A DNA stretch of 64,000 nucleotides, taken from Thermohalobaculum sp038534135 (GTDB lineage: Bacteria; Pseudomonadota; Alphaproteobacteria; Rhodobacterales; Rhodobacteraceae). The stretch is taken from contig JBCAXJ010000014.1 in NCBI GenBank assembly GCA_038534135.1, forward strand, positions 19,524-83,523. The letters are read 5' to 3'. The position numbers and the translations under genes are program-made. A model generated the notes under the pieces. The model was not told where the DNA came from, did no database searches, and saw nothing but the letters and a program-made list of their open reading frames with translations. Shown one piece after another: positions 16,778 through 25,200 of the stretch (the stretch's first letter is position 1; the number at the start of each line of letters is the position of its first letter).

Positions 16778-17167
16778 ATGGGATATGACGGCGACAGTTT
16801 CTTCACGCTGAGTTCGGCCGGGCAGGCTGGGCTTGCGGTGCTGTCATTCTGTCTCGCAATCGGGATGATCGTGCTGACGGTCTGGCTGGCACGCGGGCAT
16901 CGCCCGATCCTGCGGATCGCGATCTGGCTGGCCGCGTTCACGGCATTCCTCGCGCTGTCACCGCAGGTCTACTACACCTACTACCGGGTGATCATTCCCG
17001 GCTTGCCATTGCAATGGGTGGTTGCCTGGCCAGACCCGCTCGAGGCGCTTCGGCTCTTGGCCTTCGTGGATCGCCCAACGCTGTCGGCGCACGGGCGCGG
17101 TATCCTTGGCTGGCTCATGCTGATCGCGGCTGTGGTTGCCGTTCGTTTCAAGACCGCCAGGCGTTGA
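16778..17167 (+). CDS. Hypothetical small membrane protein, three to four helices
   Basis: A 129-residue protein with hydrophobic helices at about residues 15-38, 45-62 and 107-123, and a possible shorter one near 70-85 containing YYTYYRVIIPGLPLQW. No family was recognised. A GGCAGGGGCG ribosome site supports the ATG at 16778. It is divergent from secG (145 bases between the starts) and convergent with the transglutaminase gene, leaving only 16 bases between stops. Confidence 0.72.
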   Translation: MGYDGDSFFTLSSAGQAGLAVLSFCLAIGMIVLTVWLARGHRPILRIAIWLAAFTAFLALSPQVYYTYYRVIIPGLPLQWVVAWPDPLEALRLLAFVDRPTLSAHGRGILGWLMLIAAVVAVRFKTARR

Positions 17168-17183
17168 TCAGCGCCTTTGACTG

Positions 17184-18125
17184 CTATTGCACTTGCTGCT
17201 GGATCTGCCGGATCGTTGCCGTTCCAGGCAGCACCGGTGGCTCGCTTTCAGGTGCTGCCACGACGTCGACCCCGACCGACAGCAACTGACGGCCAGCACC
17301 GACGACGATCCCCGAGACCGGAGCCACGTCGGAATAATCCCGGCCCGACGCAAGCGTGACATGGTCCACACCCGGCACGCAGTCGTTCGTCGGATCAAAG
17401 TCGACCCAGCCGAAGGCCGGATCCCAGACCGATACCCAGGCGTGGCTTGCGTCAGCGCCCTGCAAACGCTCCTGCCCCTCCGGCGGGACGGTCCGAAGGT
17501 AACCCGAGATGTAACGCGCCGGGATGCGCAGCGACCGCAACGCCGCAAGCATGACATGCGCGAAGTCCTGGCACACGCCGCGCTTCAACTGGAAACTCTC
17601 GCTCGCCAGCGTTTCCGCGCCGGTGGCATCGGTGTCGTACTTGAAGTCGCTGTAGATCCTGCTCATCAATTCCTGAGCTCCGGCAAGGATCGGGCGTCCG
17701 GCTTCGAAGGATTCGGTCACATAAGCCTCGATCGCCACGTCTGGCGCCGACATGGCCGAGGGAAACGCATATGGCGACAACTCGGCCACCGGGGTCGCTT
17801 CGTCCAGGCCCAAAGCGGCCGCGCGCGTTGCCTCCCACGGAACGGATGCCTCGAAGATCAGCGCCGTGCGCTCGGCCCGGTCGATCCGGCTGGTCGCGAT
17901 GATCTCCAACTCGTCATGCGGGCGCGAGATCGTTGCGACATGCACCCGATTGCCGAACATGTCTTCGTGTGTGTCGATCGCCTCGGGCTCCGGCAGGATG
18001 TTCACACTCGAGAGGATGACGCGCTGGCCGGGGACCGTGACAGGGCTGAGCCGCAACAGATGCTGCGAGAACGCGGCAGGATTCGCGTAGCGGTAATGCG
18101 TGCGGTGGCGGACATCCAGCCTCAT
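17184..18125 (-). CDS. Transglutaminase-like cysteine peptidase, N-terminal-domain type
   Basis: A 313-residue transglutaminase-family protein. Its N-terminal beta domain starts MRLDVRHRTHYRYANP, and the papain-like core has Cys in LKRGVCQDFAHVM, His in ASHAWVSVWDP and Asp in WVDFDPTND as the catalytic triad. In bacteria these enzymes act mostly as peptidases or amide-forming enzymes. Its ATG overlaps the stop of the ATP-grasp/alpha-E gene by four bases. Together with the next two genes it forms the well-known cluster thought to make and process peptide-like tags. The C-terminal Gln-rich tail (RQIQQQVQ) is unremarkable. The longer frame to 18245 belongs to the overlapping gene. Confidence 0.9.
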   Translation of the reverse strand: MRLDVRHRTHYRYANPAAFSQHLLRLSPVTVPGQRVILSSVNILPEPEAIDTHEDMFGNRVHVATISRPHDELEIIATSRIDRAERTALIFEASVPWEATRAAALGLDEATPVAELSPYAFPSAMSAPDVAIEAYVTESFEAGRPILAGAQELMSRIYSDFKYDTDATGAETLASESFQLKRGVCQDFAHVMLAALRSLRIPARYISGYLRTVPPEGQERLQGADASHAWVSVWDPAFGWVDFDPTNDCVPGVDHVTLASGRDYSDVAPVSGIVVGAGRQLLSVGVDVVAAPESEPPVLPGTATIRQIQQQVQ

Positions 18126-20665
18126 GACGACACCTCGGCGTCGTTCGGCAGACGGGCCTGGCTGACAAGGGCCTCGGGCGCATCGGCGTGCGCGAAGAAC
18201 GCACGGCTGATCAGGTCCGAAATCTCGGCCAGATCGCTCTGGCACCGCGTCAACAAATCGGTGAGTTCGGGCCGTATGTTATCGTCATCGGTCGCTGCGA
18301 GGGCATCCGCATCGAAGAGGCGCAAATCGGTCAGCAGTTTCAACGCACGGCGGTGCTCGGGCCGACGATAGGGCACGTCGGTCGGCAACTCGTGCAGCAC
18401 CTTCTCGAGCCGGTCGACCTGATAGGCCAGCGAGCGCGGGTTGGTCTCGTCCAGGATCAACAGGTCCAAAACGGCAGCGGGCTGCACGGTCATCATGTAG
18501 CGCGAACGATAGGCCGAGGACGAGTCGCTCAGCGTCAGCCAGGCCCGCAGACGGCTTTCCTCGTGCGTGTTCACGCCCGCCGCCATCTGCTCGGCCACCG
18601 CTGCGATCTGAACGCCACGCTCCAGCCGCCGCCCGATCTCGAGAAACCGCCACGCAAAATTGCGCGTCAGGTTCTCCTGCGCCGATCCGGCAAAGGCGGC
18701 AAGCGCCTGCAAAGAGTCCTCGATCATGCGCACCAGCCCGGCGTTCTGGCGCAGCGCACCCCGGGCCTGCCACCGCCGGTCAGAGCACAGCCGTTCGATA
18801 TAGCGCCAGCTTTCGGCCGAGATCGACGTGCGTGCCCGCATCCCGCCCGAGCGCAGGATCCGCAGAATCGACGGCACGCTCGCGACATCGTCGCCGCGCG
18901 TCAGGCGGTGGATCGCATCGCGGTACCGTGCAGCACCCGTCAGGGCCTCGTCGGGAGAGGCATGGATCTCGATGATGTCGCACAAGAGGTCAGGGTCAGA
19001 ATCCGTCCGGTTGCCGTCCAGATGACGTTGGACGCAGACGCCCAGAACGCGCAGCACGCTTTCGGTCCGCTCGGCATTGCGCCCCAGCCAGAACAGTTCG
19101 TCGGCGACGCGGCTGAGCAGATCGCGTCCCGTGCGCCGCAGATGCGCTTGCGCATAGCGGTCATCCAAGCGCGTCGTGATCTGCGCCGGTGTGCTTGGCT
19201 CCGCACCCGGCAGAACCCAGACATCCTTGCCAAAGCCCAGAGCGGACGGCACGCCAGAGGCCGGCATGCGTGTTGCGACACCGCCCGGTGCGACGCTCCA
19301 TCCATCCTGGGTGCGCGAGGCGAAGACCCGCATCATCCAGGGCGCGCGGCTCAGACCTTCCCCGGTCCAGAAAGCCGTTTCGGCCACATCCGGGGATTGC
19401 ACGGCGCAGAACCGCTCGCCGAACCGGCCAAGCAGTGTTTCAATGTCTCCGCCGTCGCCATCGACGGTGCCGCCATTCATGTCCGCAGCGCTGGCGAGCA
19501 GGGTATCGCGGCTGTTCAGCGGGACGATGCGCCAGGCTTCGCGTTCCTCGAGCACCTGTTTGCGCGCGCGTTCGCCGCCCAGCCAAAGGCAAGGCGCATC
19601 CCTGAGGTGAAGATCCTCGCCCAGCAGGAATTGTGCGAGGCGATGCGCATACGGCGCCAGGGCACGATGCGCCATGACGGCAGAACCGATGCCGTTGACG
19701 ATCTTGAGCGAACCGGACCGCGCCGCGAGCGACAGCGCCGGGGCACCGAAGGCAGCCCGGCCGGGCCGGTGCAGCGCGTCGACGCTGGAATCCGCGACAC
19801 CGCGCAAAAGGACATCGATCCGGCGCAACCCACCCAGGGTTTTCACAAAGGCCGATCCGTCGCGCACCGTCAGATCGGCTGGTTCAACAAGGGCCGCATC
19901 CATGTAGCGGGCAAAATAGGCATGGCTGAAGAAGCGGGGGTCCTTCTCGCCGCTCGTCAGCAGCGCAAGACGCCCGTCCCAGCCCATCATGTGGCCCAGA
20001 TGATCCTGGAACCGGGTATAGTGCGACGCGAGGCGCCGCACCCCCATCTCGATGAACGGATCGGCGAAGGCCTGGCTGGTCGCGATCCGGTTCGAGAGCA
20101 ACCAGCCATCGCCCAGCGGCGTATCCACCCGGTCGCCCAGGATAACCCAGCGCCCATCGGCGGTGCGCGCGACATCGGCCTCGTAGATATGCACCCAGTT
20201 GCGTGGCGGGCGGCTCCAGCCCGCGCAATGCGCGGCAAAGGCCGGACCACCATAGACCAAGCCCGGCGGCAGCAATCCTGCACCCAGGGTCCGCCGGTCG
20301 GTGTAGACATCGGTGACCGCGGCGTCGGCCAGACGGGCGCGTTGCAGGATGCCCTCTTCCAGTTCACGCCAATCCTTGTCGGTCAGGATGACCGGCAGCG
20401 CATCTTCCTCGGCATCCGGCGTTCCGTGTGCTGCGAATGCGATGCCGCTCTCCGTGCGCAGGCGCAGCAGATCGGCATTGGCATCGTCGTATCCGGTGCG
20501 TCCGATCTCGGCGAGCCAGTCGATCAGCCCGCGCCAATGCGGCCGCAGCGCGCCGTCGCTGGACAACAGCTCGTCGTGGACGCCCGACACCGGGCGCCCG
20601 TATCCTGCCAGCAGGGCCTCGCGGATCTCCGCGATCCCGGGATCGACGTCGCTGAGCGTCAGCAT
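18122..20665 (-). CDS. Circularly permuted ATP-grasp fused to alpha-E domain
   Basis: An 847-residue fusion. The N-terminal part (about residues 1-480) is a circularly permuted ATP-grasp (COG2308 type) with YGRPVSGVHDELL, the segment GLVYGGPAFAAHC, VILGDRVDTPLGDGWLLSNR and LRRIDVLLRGV. The C-terminal part (about 530-840) is the helical alpha-E domain (COG2307 type) with LSRVADELFWLGRNAERTE and ENLTRNFAWRFLEIGRRLERG. ATP-grasp enzymes of this group are predicted peptide or amide ligases. It sits between a transglutaminase (4-base overlap) and the DUF2126 protein (31-base gap). In many genomes the two halves are separate genes. The peptide made is not known. Confidence 0.9.
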   Translation of the reverse strand: MLTLSDVDPGIAEIREALLAGYGRPVSGVHDELLSSDGALRPHWRGLIDWLAEIGRTGYDDANADLLRLRTESGIAFAAHGTPDAEEDALPVILTDKDWRELEEGILQRARLADAAVTDVYTDRRTLGAGLLPPGLVYGGPAFAAHCAGWSRPPRNWVHIYEADVARTADGRWVILGDRVDTPLGDGWLLSNRIATSQAFADPFIEMGVRRLASHYTRFQDHLGHMMGWDGRLALLTSGEKDPRFFSHAYFARYMDAALVEPADLTVRDGSAFVKTLGGLRRIDVLLRGVADSSVDALHRPGRAAFGAPALSLAARSGSLKIVNGIGSAVMAHRALAPYAHRLAQFLLGEDLHLRDAPCLWLGGERARKQVLEEREAWRIVPLNSRDTLLASAADMNGGTVDGDGGDIETLLGRFGERFCAVQSPDVAETAFWTGEGLSRAPWMMRVFASRTQDGWSVAPGGVATRMPASGVPSALGFGKDVWVLPGAEPSTPAQITTRLDDRYAQAHLRRTGRDLLSRVADELFWLGRNAERTESVLRVLGVCVQRHLDGNRTDSDPDLLCDIIEIHASPDEALTGAARYRDAIHRLTRGDDVASVPSILRILRSGGMRARTSISAESWRYIERLCSDRRWQARGALRQNAGLVRMIEDSLQALAAFAGSAQENLTRNFAWRFLEIGRRLERGVQIAAVAEQMAAGVNTHEESRLRAWLTLSDSSSAYRSRYMMTVQPAAVLDLLILDETNPRSLAYQVDRLEKVLHELPTDVPYRRPEHRRALKLLTDLRLFDADALAATDDDNIRPELTDLLTRCQSDLAEISDLISRAFFAHADAPEALVSQARLPNDAEVSS

Positions 20666-20696
20666 CTCAAAGCCACTATCACCTGCTCAAACCGTT

Positions 20697-23600
20697 CTAG
20701 CCGTGCCGCCGCAGATCCAGCGTCAGCGGAAAGTCAGGATGCATGCGCGCCGCCATCGGAGTGTAGCCATCCGGGCTATGTCCATGCGGAATGAAACGCG
20801 CGAGCCTTCGGCCTTCCGCTTCCAGATCGTTCACAGGCTGGTCGTCAAAGCTGCGGCCACCCGGATGCGCCACGTGATAGACACACCCACCAACCGAGCG
20901 TCCGCTTAACCGATCGTAAAGATCGATGGTTAAGGGAGCATGAACTCCGATTGTCGGATGCAGGCATTGCGGCGGCTGCCAGGCCCGGAAGCGGATCCCG
21001 CAGACGTATTCGTCCGGGCCCGAGGCTCGCGTCAGCGGCACCTCGATCCCGTTGCAGGTCAGGCGATACCGGTCCGACATCGGACCTGCAACGCGCAACT
21101 GGATCCGCTCCAGCGAACTGTCGACGTTGCGCGCCGTGCCTCCGATCGCGCCGGTCTCGCCCAGAACGTTCCAGGGTTCGATCGCGCCGCGAAGCTCGAT
21201 CCGAATGCCCTGGTAGTCGACATCGCCCAGCAGCGGGAACCGGAATTCGAACTGCGCCTTGAACCATTCGGGATCCAGATCGACGTCCAGCGCTGCACCG
21301 GTCTCCTCCAGCACTTCGAGGAAATCCGTCCAGATGTAATGCGGCAGCATCCAGCGATCGTGCAGGGCAGTGCCGTGATGGATCAGCGGCTCGCGGTAGG
21401 GTTCGCGCCAGAACCGTGCGATCAGCGCGCGCAGGACCAGTGATTGCGCAAGCGCCATCCTCGGATGCGGAGGCATCTCGAAAGCGCGGAATTCGACCAG
21501 ACCCAGACGCCCGGTCGGGCTCAATGGGTCGAACATCTTGTCGATGCAGATCTCCGAGCGATGCGTGTTGCCGGTCAGATCGGTCAGCAGATCGCGGAAG
21601 ATCCGGTCAACCAGCCAAGACGGCGGGGTCGGCCCGGCCTTCTCGGCCTCGGCCAGCGCAATATCCAACTCATACAGCACATCCTGACGCGCCTCGTCGA
21701 CGCGCGGTGCCTGGCTGGTCGGGCCGATGAACACGCCCGAGAACAGATAGCTCAGCGCGGGATGCCGCTGCCAGTAGCGCACCAGCGAGGCCAGCAGATC
21801 CGGGCGCCGCAGAAACGGGCTGTCATTCGGCGTCGCACCGCCCACGACAATGTGGTTACCGCCGCCCGAGCCGACCTGCCGCCCGTCATGCATGAACTTG
21901 ATCGTGTCCAGCTTGCAGTGGCGCGCCGCGTCGTACAGTTCCTCGGTCACCTTCACCTGATCCGACCAGTTCGCCGTCGGGTGCACGTTGACCTCGATCA
22001 CACCGGGATCGGGGGTCACCTTGATGACGTTCAGGCGCGGGTCGAAGGGTGGCGCATAGCCGTCGATGTGCACCTGCAGACCGGTTTCCAACGCCGCTTC
22101 CTCGATCGCGGAAATCATATCGACATAGGCCTCGGCGTTCTCGACCGGCGGCAGAAAGATGCTCAGCTTTCCGTCGCGCGGCTCGACTGTCACGGCGGTG
22201 CGGACATACTCGGTGTGGATCGCGCGCAGCGGATCGTGCGGCACGCTGGGTGCTGTGGCCAATACGGTCACAAAGCCCGCCGGCAACGGCTGCAGTTCCG
22301 GCCAGTGCCGGGTCTCGCCGGTTCCCTCGTGGACGATTTCGATATGTTCGGGCGGCGGCGGCGCGCCACTCCCCGGTCCCAAGGGACTCCCCAACGCGCT
22401 GCCGCGGCGTTGCAACACCACCGAGCGGCGCGGCAATGCCAGCCGCTGGGCGAACGGATCGCGCTGGACGATGAAGGGATAGTCGCCCTCGTCGAGCCAA
22501 GGCAGCGAGGTCAGAGGCAACCGATAACCCGCAGCCGAATCTCCCGGCGCCAGGAACAACCGCCCGCGCCGCGTCCGCCACTTCTCGGTCACCCAGCGGT
22601 ACCGCCTGCGTGGATTGCGCCGCGCCGTCGCCCGCGACATCGCCAACTGGACCGGCAGCACCATGCAGACCGGGTTGCGCAACCCGCGCTCGAAGGCCGT
22701 CGCGACCTGGCGCCGTTCCAGCGGATCGTCCAACTGGTTCGAGGCCGGATCCAGATTGTCTGGCAGCTTCGCCTCCTGCAGGACATAGGTCGCCGGATCC
22801 TCGTAGGCCGGTTCCACATATCCCGCGTCCAGATCGAACGCCTCGGCGAGTGCCGCCGTGAAGCGGCTTGCGTCCTCGACCGTCGCACCCGTCGCCTTCT
22901 CCGGCGCGATCAGGTCGGGATCCCCCCACAACGGAACCCCGTCGCCGCGCCAGTAGAGCCCGAACGCCCAGCGCGGAAGCTGTTCGCCCGGATACCACTT
23001 GCCCTGACCGAAATGCAGCAGCCCGTTCGGCGCGAACCGCTCGTGCAGGTGCCGGATCAGCACATCGGCATAATGGCGCTTGGTCGGGCCGACCGCCTCG
23101 GTGTTCCATTCGTCGGCATCGCGGTCGAGTTCCGAGACAAAGGTCGGCTCGCCGCCCATGGTCAGCCGGACATCGCCCGCCGACAGAATGTCGTCGATCT
23201 TCCGCCCCGTCGCGTCGATCCGGTCCCAGTGCGCATCGGTGAACGGATAGGTGACGCGCGGCTCCTCGCGAACCCGGTTCACCTCCATGTGGTGAGAGAA
23301 CGTGACCTCGCACTCCTCCAGCGCGCCGGTGATCGGTGCTGCCGATTTCGGCGAAGGTGTCGCTGCCAGCGGGATATGCCCCTCGGCCGCGAACAGACCC
23401 GAGGTCGGGTCAAGCCCGATCCAACCGGCACCGGGCGCATAGACTTCGGTCCACGCGTGCAGGTCTGTGAAGTCTTCGTCCGGTCCGGAGGGCCCATCCA
23501 CGGCCTTCACATCCGGCGTAAGCTGGATCAGATAGCCCGAGACAAACCGCGACGCGAGGCCCAGGCGCCGCATGATGTGGCACAGCAGCCAGGCCGAATC

Positions 23601-24143
23601 GCGGCACGAGCCCGACCCCTTCTCGAGCGTCTCCTCCGGCGTCTGGACGCCCGGTTCCATCCGGATTGTATAGGCGACCGCATCCTGCACCAGCCGGTTG
23701 ACCTCGACCAGGAAATCGTTCGTCGGCTGCTCATCGCGCGAGATGATCTCGAGGAACTCCTCGAACAGCGGTCCCTGCTTGCCGGTTTCCAAATAGGGTG
23801 CCAGATCCTTTGCCAGATCAGGCTCATAGGTGAACGGATAGCTCTGCGCCTCTTCCTCCAGGAAGAAATCGAATGGATTGATCGAGGCCATGTCGGCGAC
23901 CAGATCCACCGTCACCGTGAAATGATCGACCTTCTCAGGGAAGACCGCGCGCGCCAGGTAGTTTCCATAGGGATCCTGCTGCCAGTTCAGGAAATGCCCC
24001 TCGGGCTCGATCTTCTGGCTGAACGACAGGATCCGCGTGCGTGAATGCGGCGCGGGGCGCAGCCGGATGACCTGCGGACCCAGTGTGATGCGCCGATCAT
24101 ACGTGTAGCGCGTCACATGCGTGATCGCCGCGTTGATGCTCAT
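20697..24143 (-). CDS. Transglutaminase plus DUF2126 large protein
   Basis: An 1,148-residue two-domain protein. Residues about 1-300 are a transglutaminase-like domain with catalytic Cys in GSGSCRDSAWLL, His in DLHAWTEVYAPG and Asp in WIGLDPTSGL. Residues about 350-1140 are a DUF2126 domain (COG4196 type) with LTMGGEPTFVSELD, FGQGKWYPGEQLPRWAFGLY, the segment GGGNHIVVGGATP and RSEICIDKMFDP. The start at 24143 is the normal family N-terminus; the 64 residues before it do not look coding. It is first in the three-gene operon and faces a divergent gene 192 bases away, so the promoter should lie in 24144-24335. DUF2126 is predicted to be a glutamine-synthetase-like or related ligase; its substrate is unknown. 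Confidence 0.9.
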   Translation of the reverse strand: MSINAAITHVTRYTYDRRITLGPQVIRLRPAPHSRTRILSFSQKIEPEGHFLNWQQDPYGNYLARAVFPEKVDHFTVTVDLVADMASINPFDFFLEEEAQSYPFTYEPDLAKDLAPYLETGKQGPLFEEFLEIISRDEQPTNDFLVEVNRLVQDAVAYTIRMEPGVQTPEETLEKGSGSCRDSAWLLCHIMRRLGLASRFVSGYLIQLTPDVKAVDGPSGPDEDFTDLHAWTEVYAPGAGWIGLDPTSGLFAAEGHIPLAATPSPKSAAPITGALEECEVTFSHHMEVNRVREEPRVTYPFTDAHWDRIDATGRKIDDILSAGDVRLTMGGEPTFVSELDRDADEWNTEAVGPTKRHYADVLIRHLHERFAPNGLLHFGQGKWYPGEQLPRWAFGLYWRGDGVPLWGDPDLIAPEKATGATVEDASRFTAALAEAFDLDAGYVEPAYEDPATYVLQEAKLPDNLDPASNQLDDPLERRQVATAFERGLRNPVCMVLPVQLAMSRATARRNPRRRYRWVTEKWRTRRGRLFLAPGDSAAGYRLPLTSLPWLDEGDYPFIVQRDPFAQRLALPRRSVVLQRRGSALGSPLGPGSGAPPPPEHIEIVHEGTGETRHWPELQPLPAGFVTVLATAPSVPHDPLRAIHTEYVRTAVTVEPRDGKLSIFLPPVENAEAYVDMISAIEEAALETGLQVHIDGYAPPFDPRLNVIKVTPDPGVIEVNVHPTANWSDQVKVTEELYDAARHCKLDTIKFMHDGRQVGSGGGNHIVVGGATPNDSPFLRRPDLLASLVRYWQRHPALSYLFSGVFIGPTSQAPRVDEARQDVLYELDIALAEAEKAGPTPPSWLVDRIFRDLLTDLTGNTHRSEICIDKMFDPLSPTGRLGLVEFRAFEMPPHPRMALAQSLVLRALIARFWREPYREPLIHHGTALHDRWMLPHYIWTDFLEVLEETGAALDVDLDPEWFKAQFEFRFPLLGDVDYQGIRIELRGAIEPWNVLGETGAIGGTARNVDSSLERIQLRVAGPMSDRYRLTCNGIEVPLTRASGPDEYVCGIRFRAWQPPQCLHPTIGVHAPLTIDLYDRLSGRSVGGCVYHVAHPGGRSFDDQPVNDLEAEGRRLARFIPHGHSPDGYTPMAARMHPDFPLTLDLRRHG

Positions 24144-24335
24144 GGCTCTGCCCGTCCCCGTTAACGTAAGCCGGAAGCTTAACGCCTGCGAGCCGAGATA
24201 TGTCAACGGCGCGGATCGACCAGATGGCGCAAGCCCGTGCGACCGGGCTTGTCCGATCAGGATACCGCACAACTCTCGATCTTTCTGGAACGGCATTCTG
24301 ACGCTAGAATCGCCAAAGGGATTGGGAGGACACAC

Positions 24336-24802
24336 ATGCCATTGAGTGACAGAATTACGGCCTTCGAAACTGGTGCTGCGTCAGCCAAGCGCCAGAACTA
24401 TTCACACGCCGCATTTTGGACTTTCTTGGCCTGTTCAACTGCCGGGACTTAGTCGAGGAATCCAATCTGTATGGCAACAAGCACAAAACCGCGTCCTGGG
24501 CTGCAGTCGCGGAAGCAGCGAAAACGCCTGGGAACGGTAGGCGGTTGAGCCAGGAGAAGTTCGTCAACGAGGTGAAGCCGATCCTCTGTGGAATGGTGGG
24601 CGATGGCGTCGACAACCTGGGTAGCCTGATCGGCGTTGCATCCGAACCAGGATCGCCGGTCGCGCGCAGCGCCGACAAGATACTGCTGGTCATCTGCGAT
24701 CGGATTGATCCGACAAGGTTCAACGCGAACTATGAAGGTTTCATCAGCGGCGTCGGCGTAAGCGGCGGATTCGTCGATTTGAACGCGGCGGCGGCAGGCT
24801 GA
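24336..24802 (+). pseudogene. Probable frameshifted gene of unknown function
   Basis: A strong GGGAGG site precedes an ATG at 24336. The frame starting there (MPLSDRITAFETGAASAKRQ) runs only to a TAG at 24450-24452. A second frame, open from 24350 and continuing to 24802, carries a plausible protein with LDFLGLFNCRDLVEESNLYG, a middle segment KFVNEVKPILCGMVGDGVDN and a Gly/Val/Asp-rich end. That second frame has no start with a ribosome site. The simplest reading is one protein of about 155 residues interrupted by a frameshift between about 24380 and 24430, either a real mutation or a sequencing error. No family was recognised. Confidence 0.5.
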
Positions 24803-24848
24803 TCCGGGCGGGCACCGCTGGTGCTGCCCGTCTTGCGAATGACTGGCT

Positions 24849-25022
24849 TCAGAAGGTGATCAGCACTTCGTCATCGACCTCTGGCAGCGTGAAGGCACCC
24901 GTGCCTGTGGCTGTAAGCTGGGTCCGGCGCACGGGGACATAGCGAAACTCCGGTTTAGCGTGCGTTCCAGCGGCAGTCGCAGTGTCGAGAGCGGTCTCGG
25001 TCAATTCGGTCGGTTTTGTCAT
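24849..25022 (-). CDS. Small 57-residue protein, precursor-like
   Basis: A 57-residue protein with a good AAGGAG ribosome site eight bases before its ATG. The first third is rich in Thr, Glu and Ala (TELTETALDTATAAG); the rest alternates hydrophobic and polar residues and ends EVDDEVLITF. It has no signal peptide or membrane helix and no Cys. Its size and polar N-terminus recall peptide precursors, but no processing enzyme is directly beside it. The transglutaminase/ATP-grasp operon is 700 bases away across the broken gene. The longer frame to 25394 is not coding because it crosses the terminator and the end of dnaE2. Confidence 0.5.
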   Translation of the reverse strand: MTKPTELTETALDTATAAGTHAKPEFRYVPVRRTQLTATGTGAFTLPEVDDEVLITF

Positions 25023-25115
25023 GCTGATCTCCTTCGCAGGGTCAAGGTGACCGAGATTCCGATCCGCGTCTGTATCAGCCGCTACAGATCCTTCGACAAT
25101 GCGCTTGAGGCTTTT

Positions 25116-25172
25116 CTGAAAAGGCCATCCGCCTCCCCCACCCACCCACCCGGAGTCGGATGGCCTTTTCAG
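25116..25172. terminator. Bidirectional intrinsic terminator after dnaE2
   Basis: The arms 25116-25131 and 25157-25172 are exact 16-base reverse complements (CTGAAAAGGCCATCCG and its complement) around a 25-base C-rich loop. Each strand reads as A-tract, GC stem, loop, GC stem, TTTT, which is a classic terminator in both directions. It stands 28 bases after the dnaE2 stop. Confidence 0.85.
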
Positions 25173-25200
25173 ATCTGCTTGAACTTCAGGCCAGACGCCA

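Noticed and set aside
18188..24044. Two very long plus-strand frames (868 and 866 codons) opposite the ATP-grasp and DUF2126 genes
   Set aside because: They are antisense shadows of GC-rich coding DNA; they lack ribosome sites, domains and natural amino acid composition, while the minus strand carries complete known families.
25023..25200. Missing DnaE2 C-terminus in another frame (frameshift)
   Set aside because: All three minus frames were read from the stop; none has OB-fold-like sequence, and a terminator lies there.
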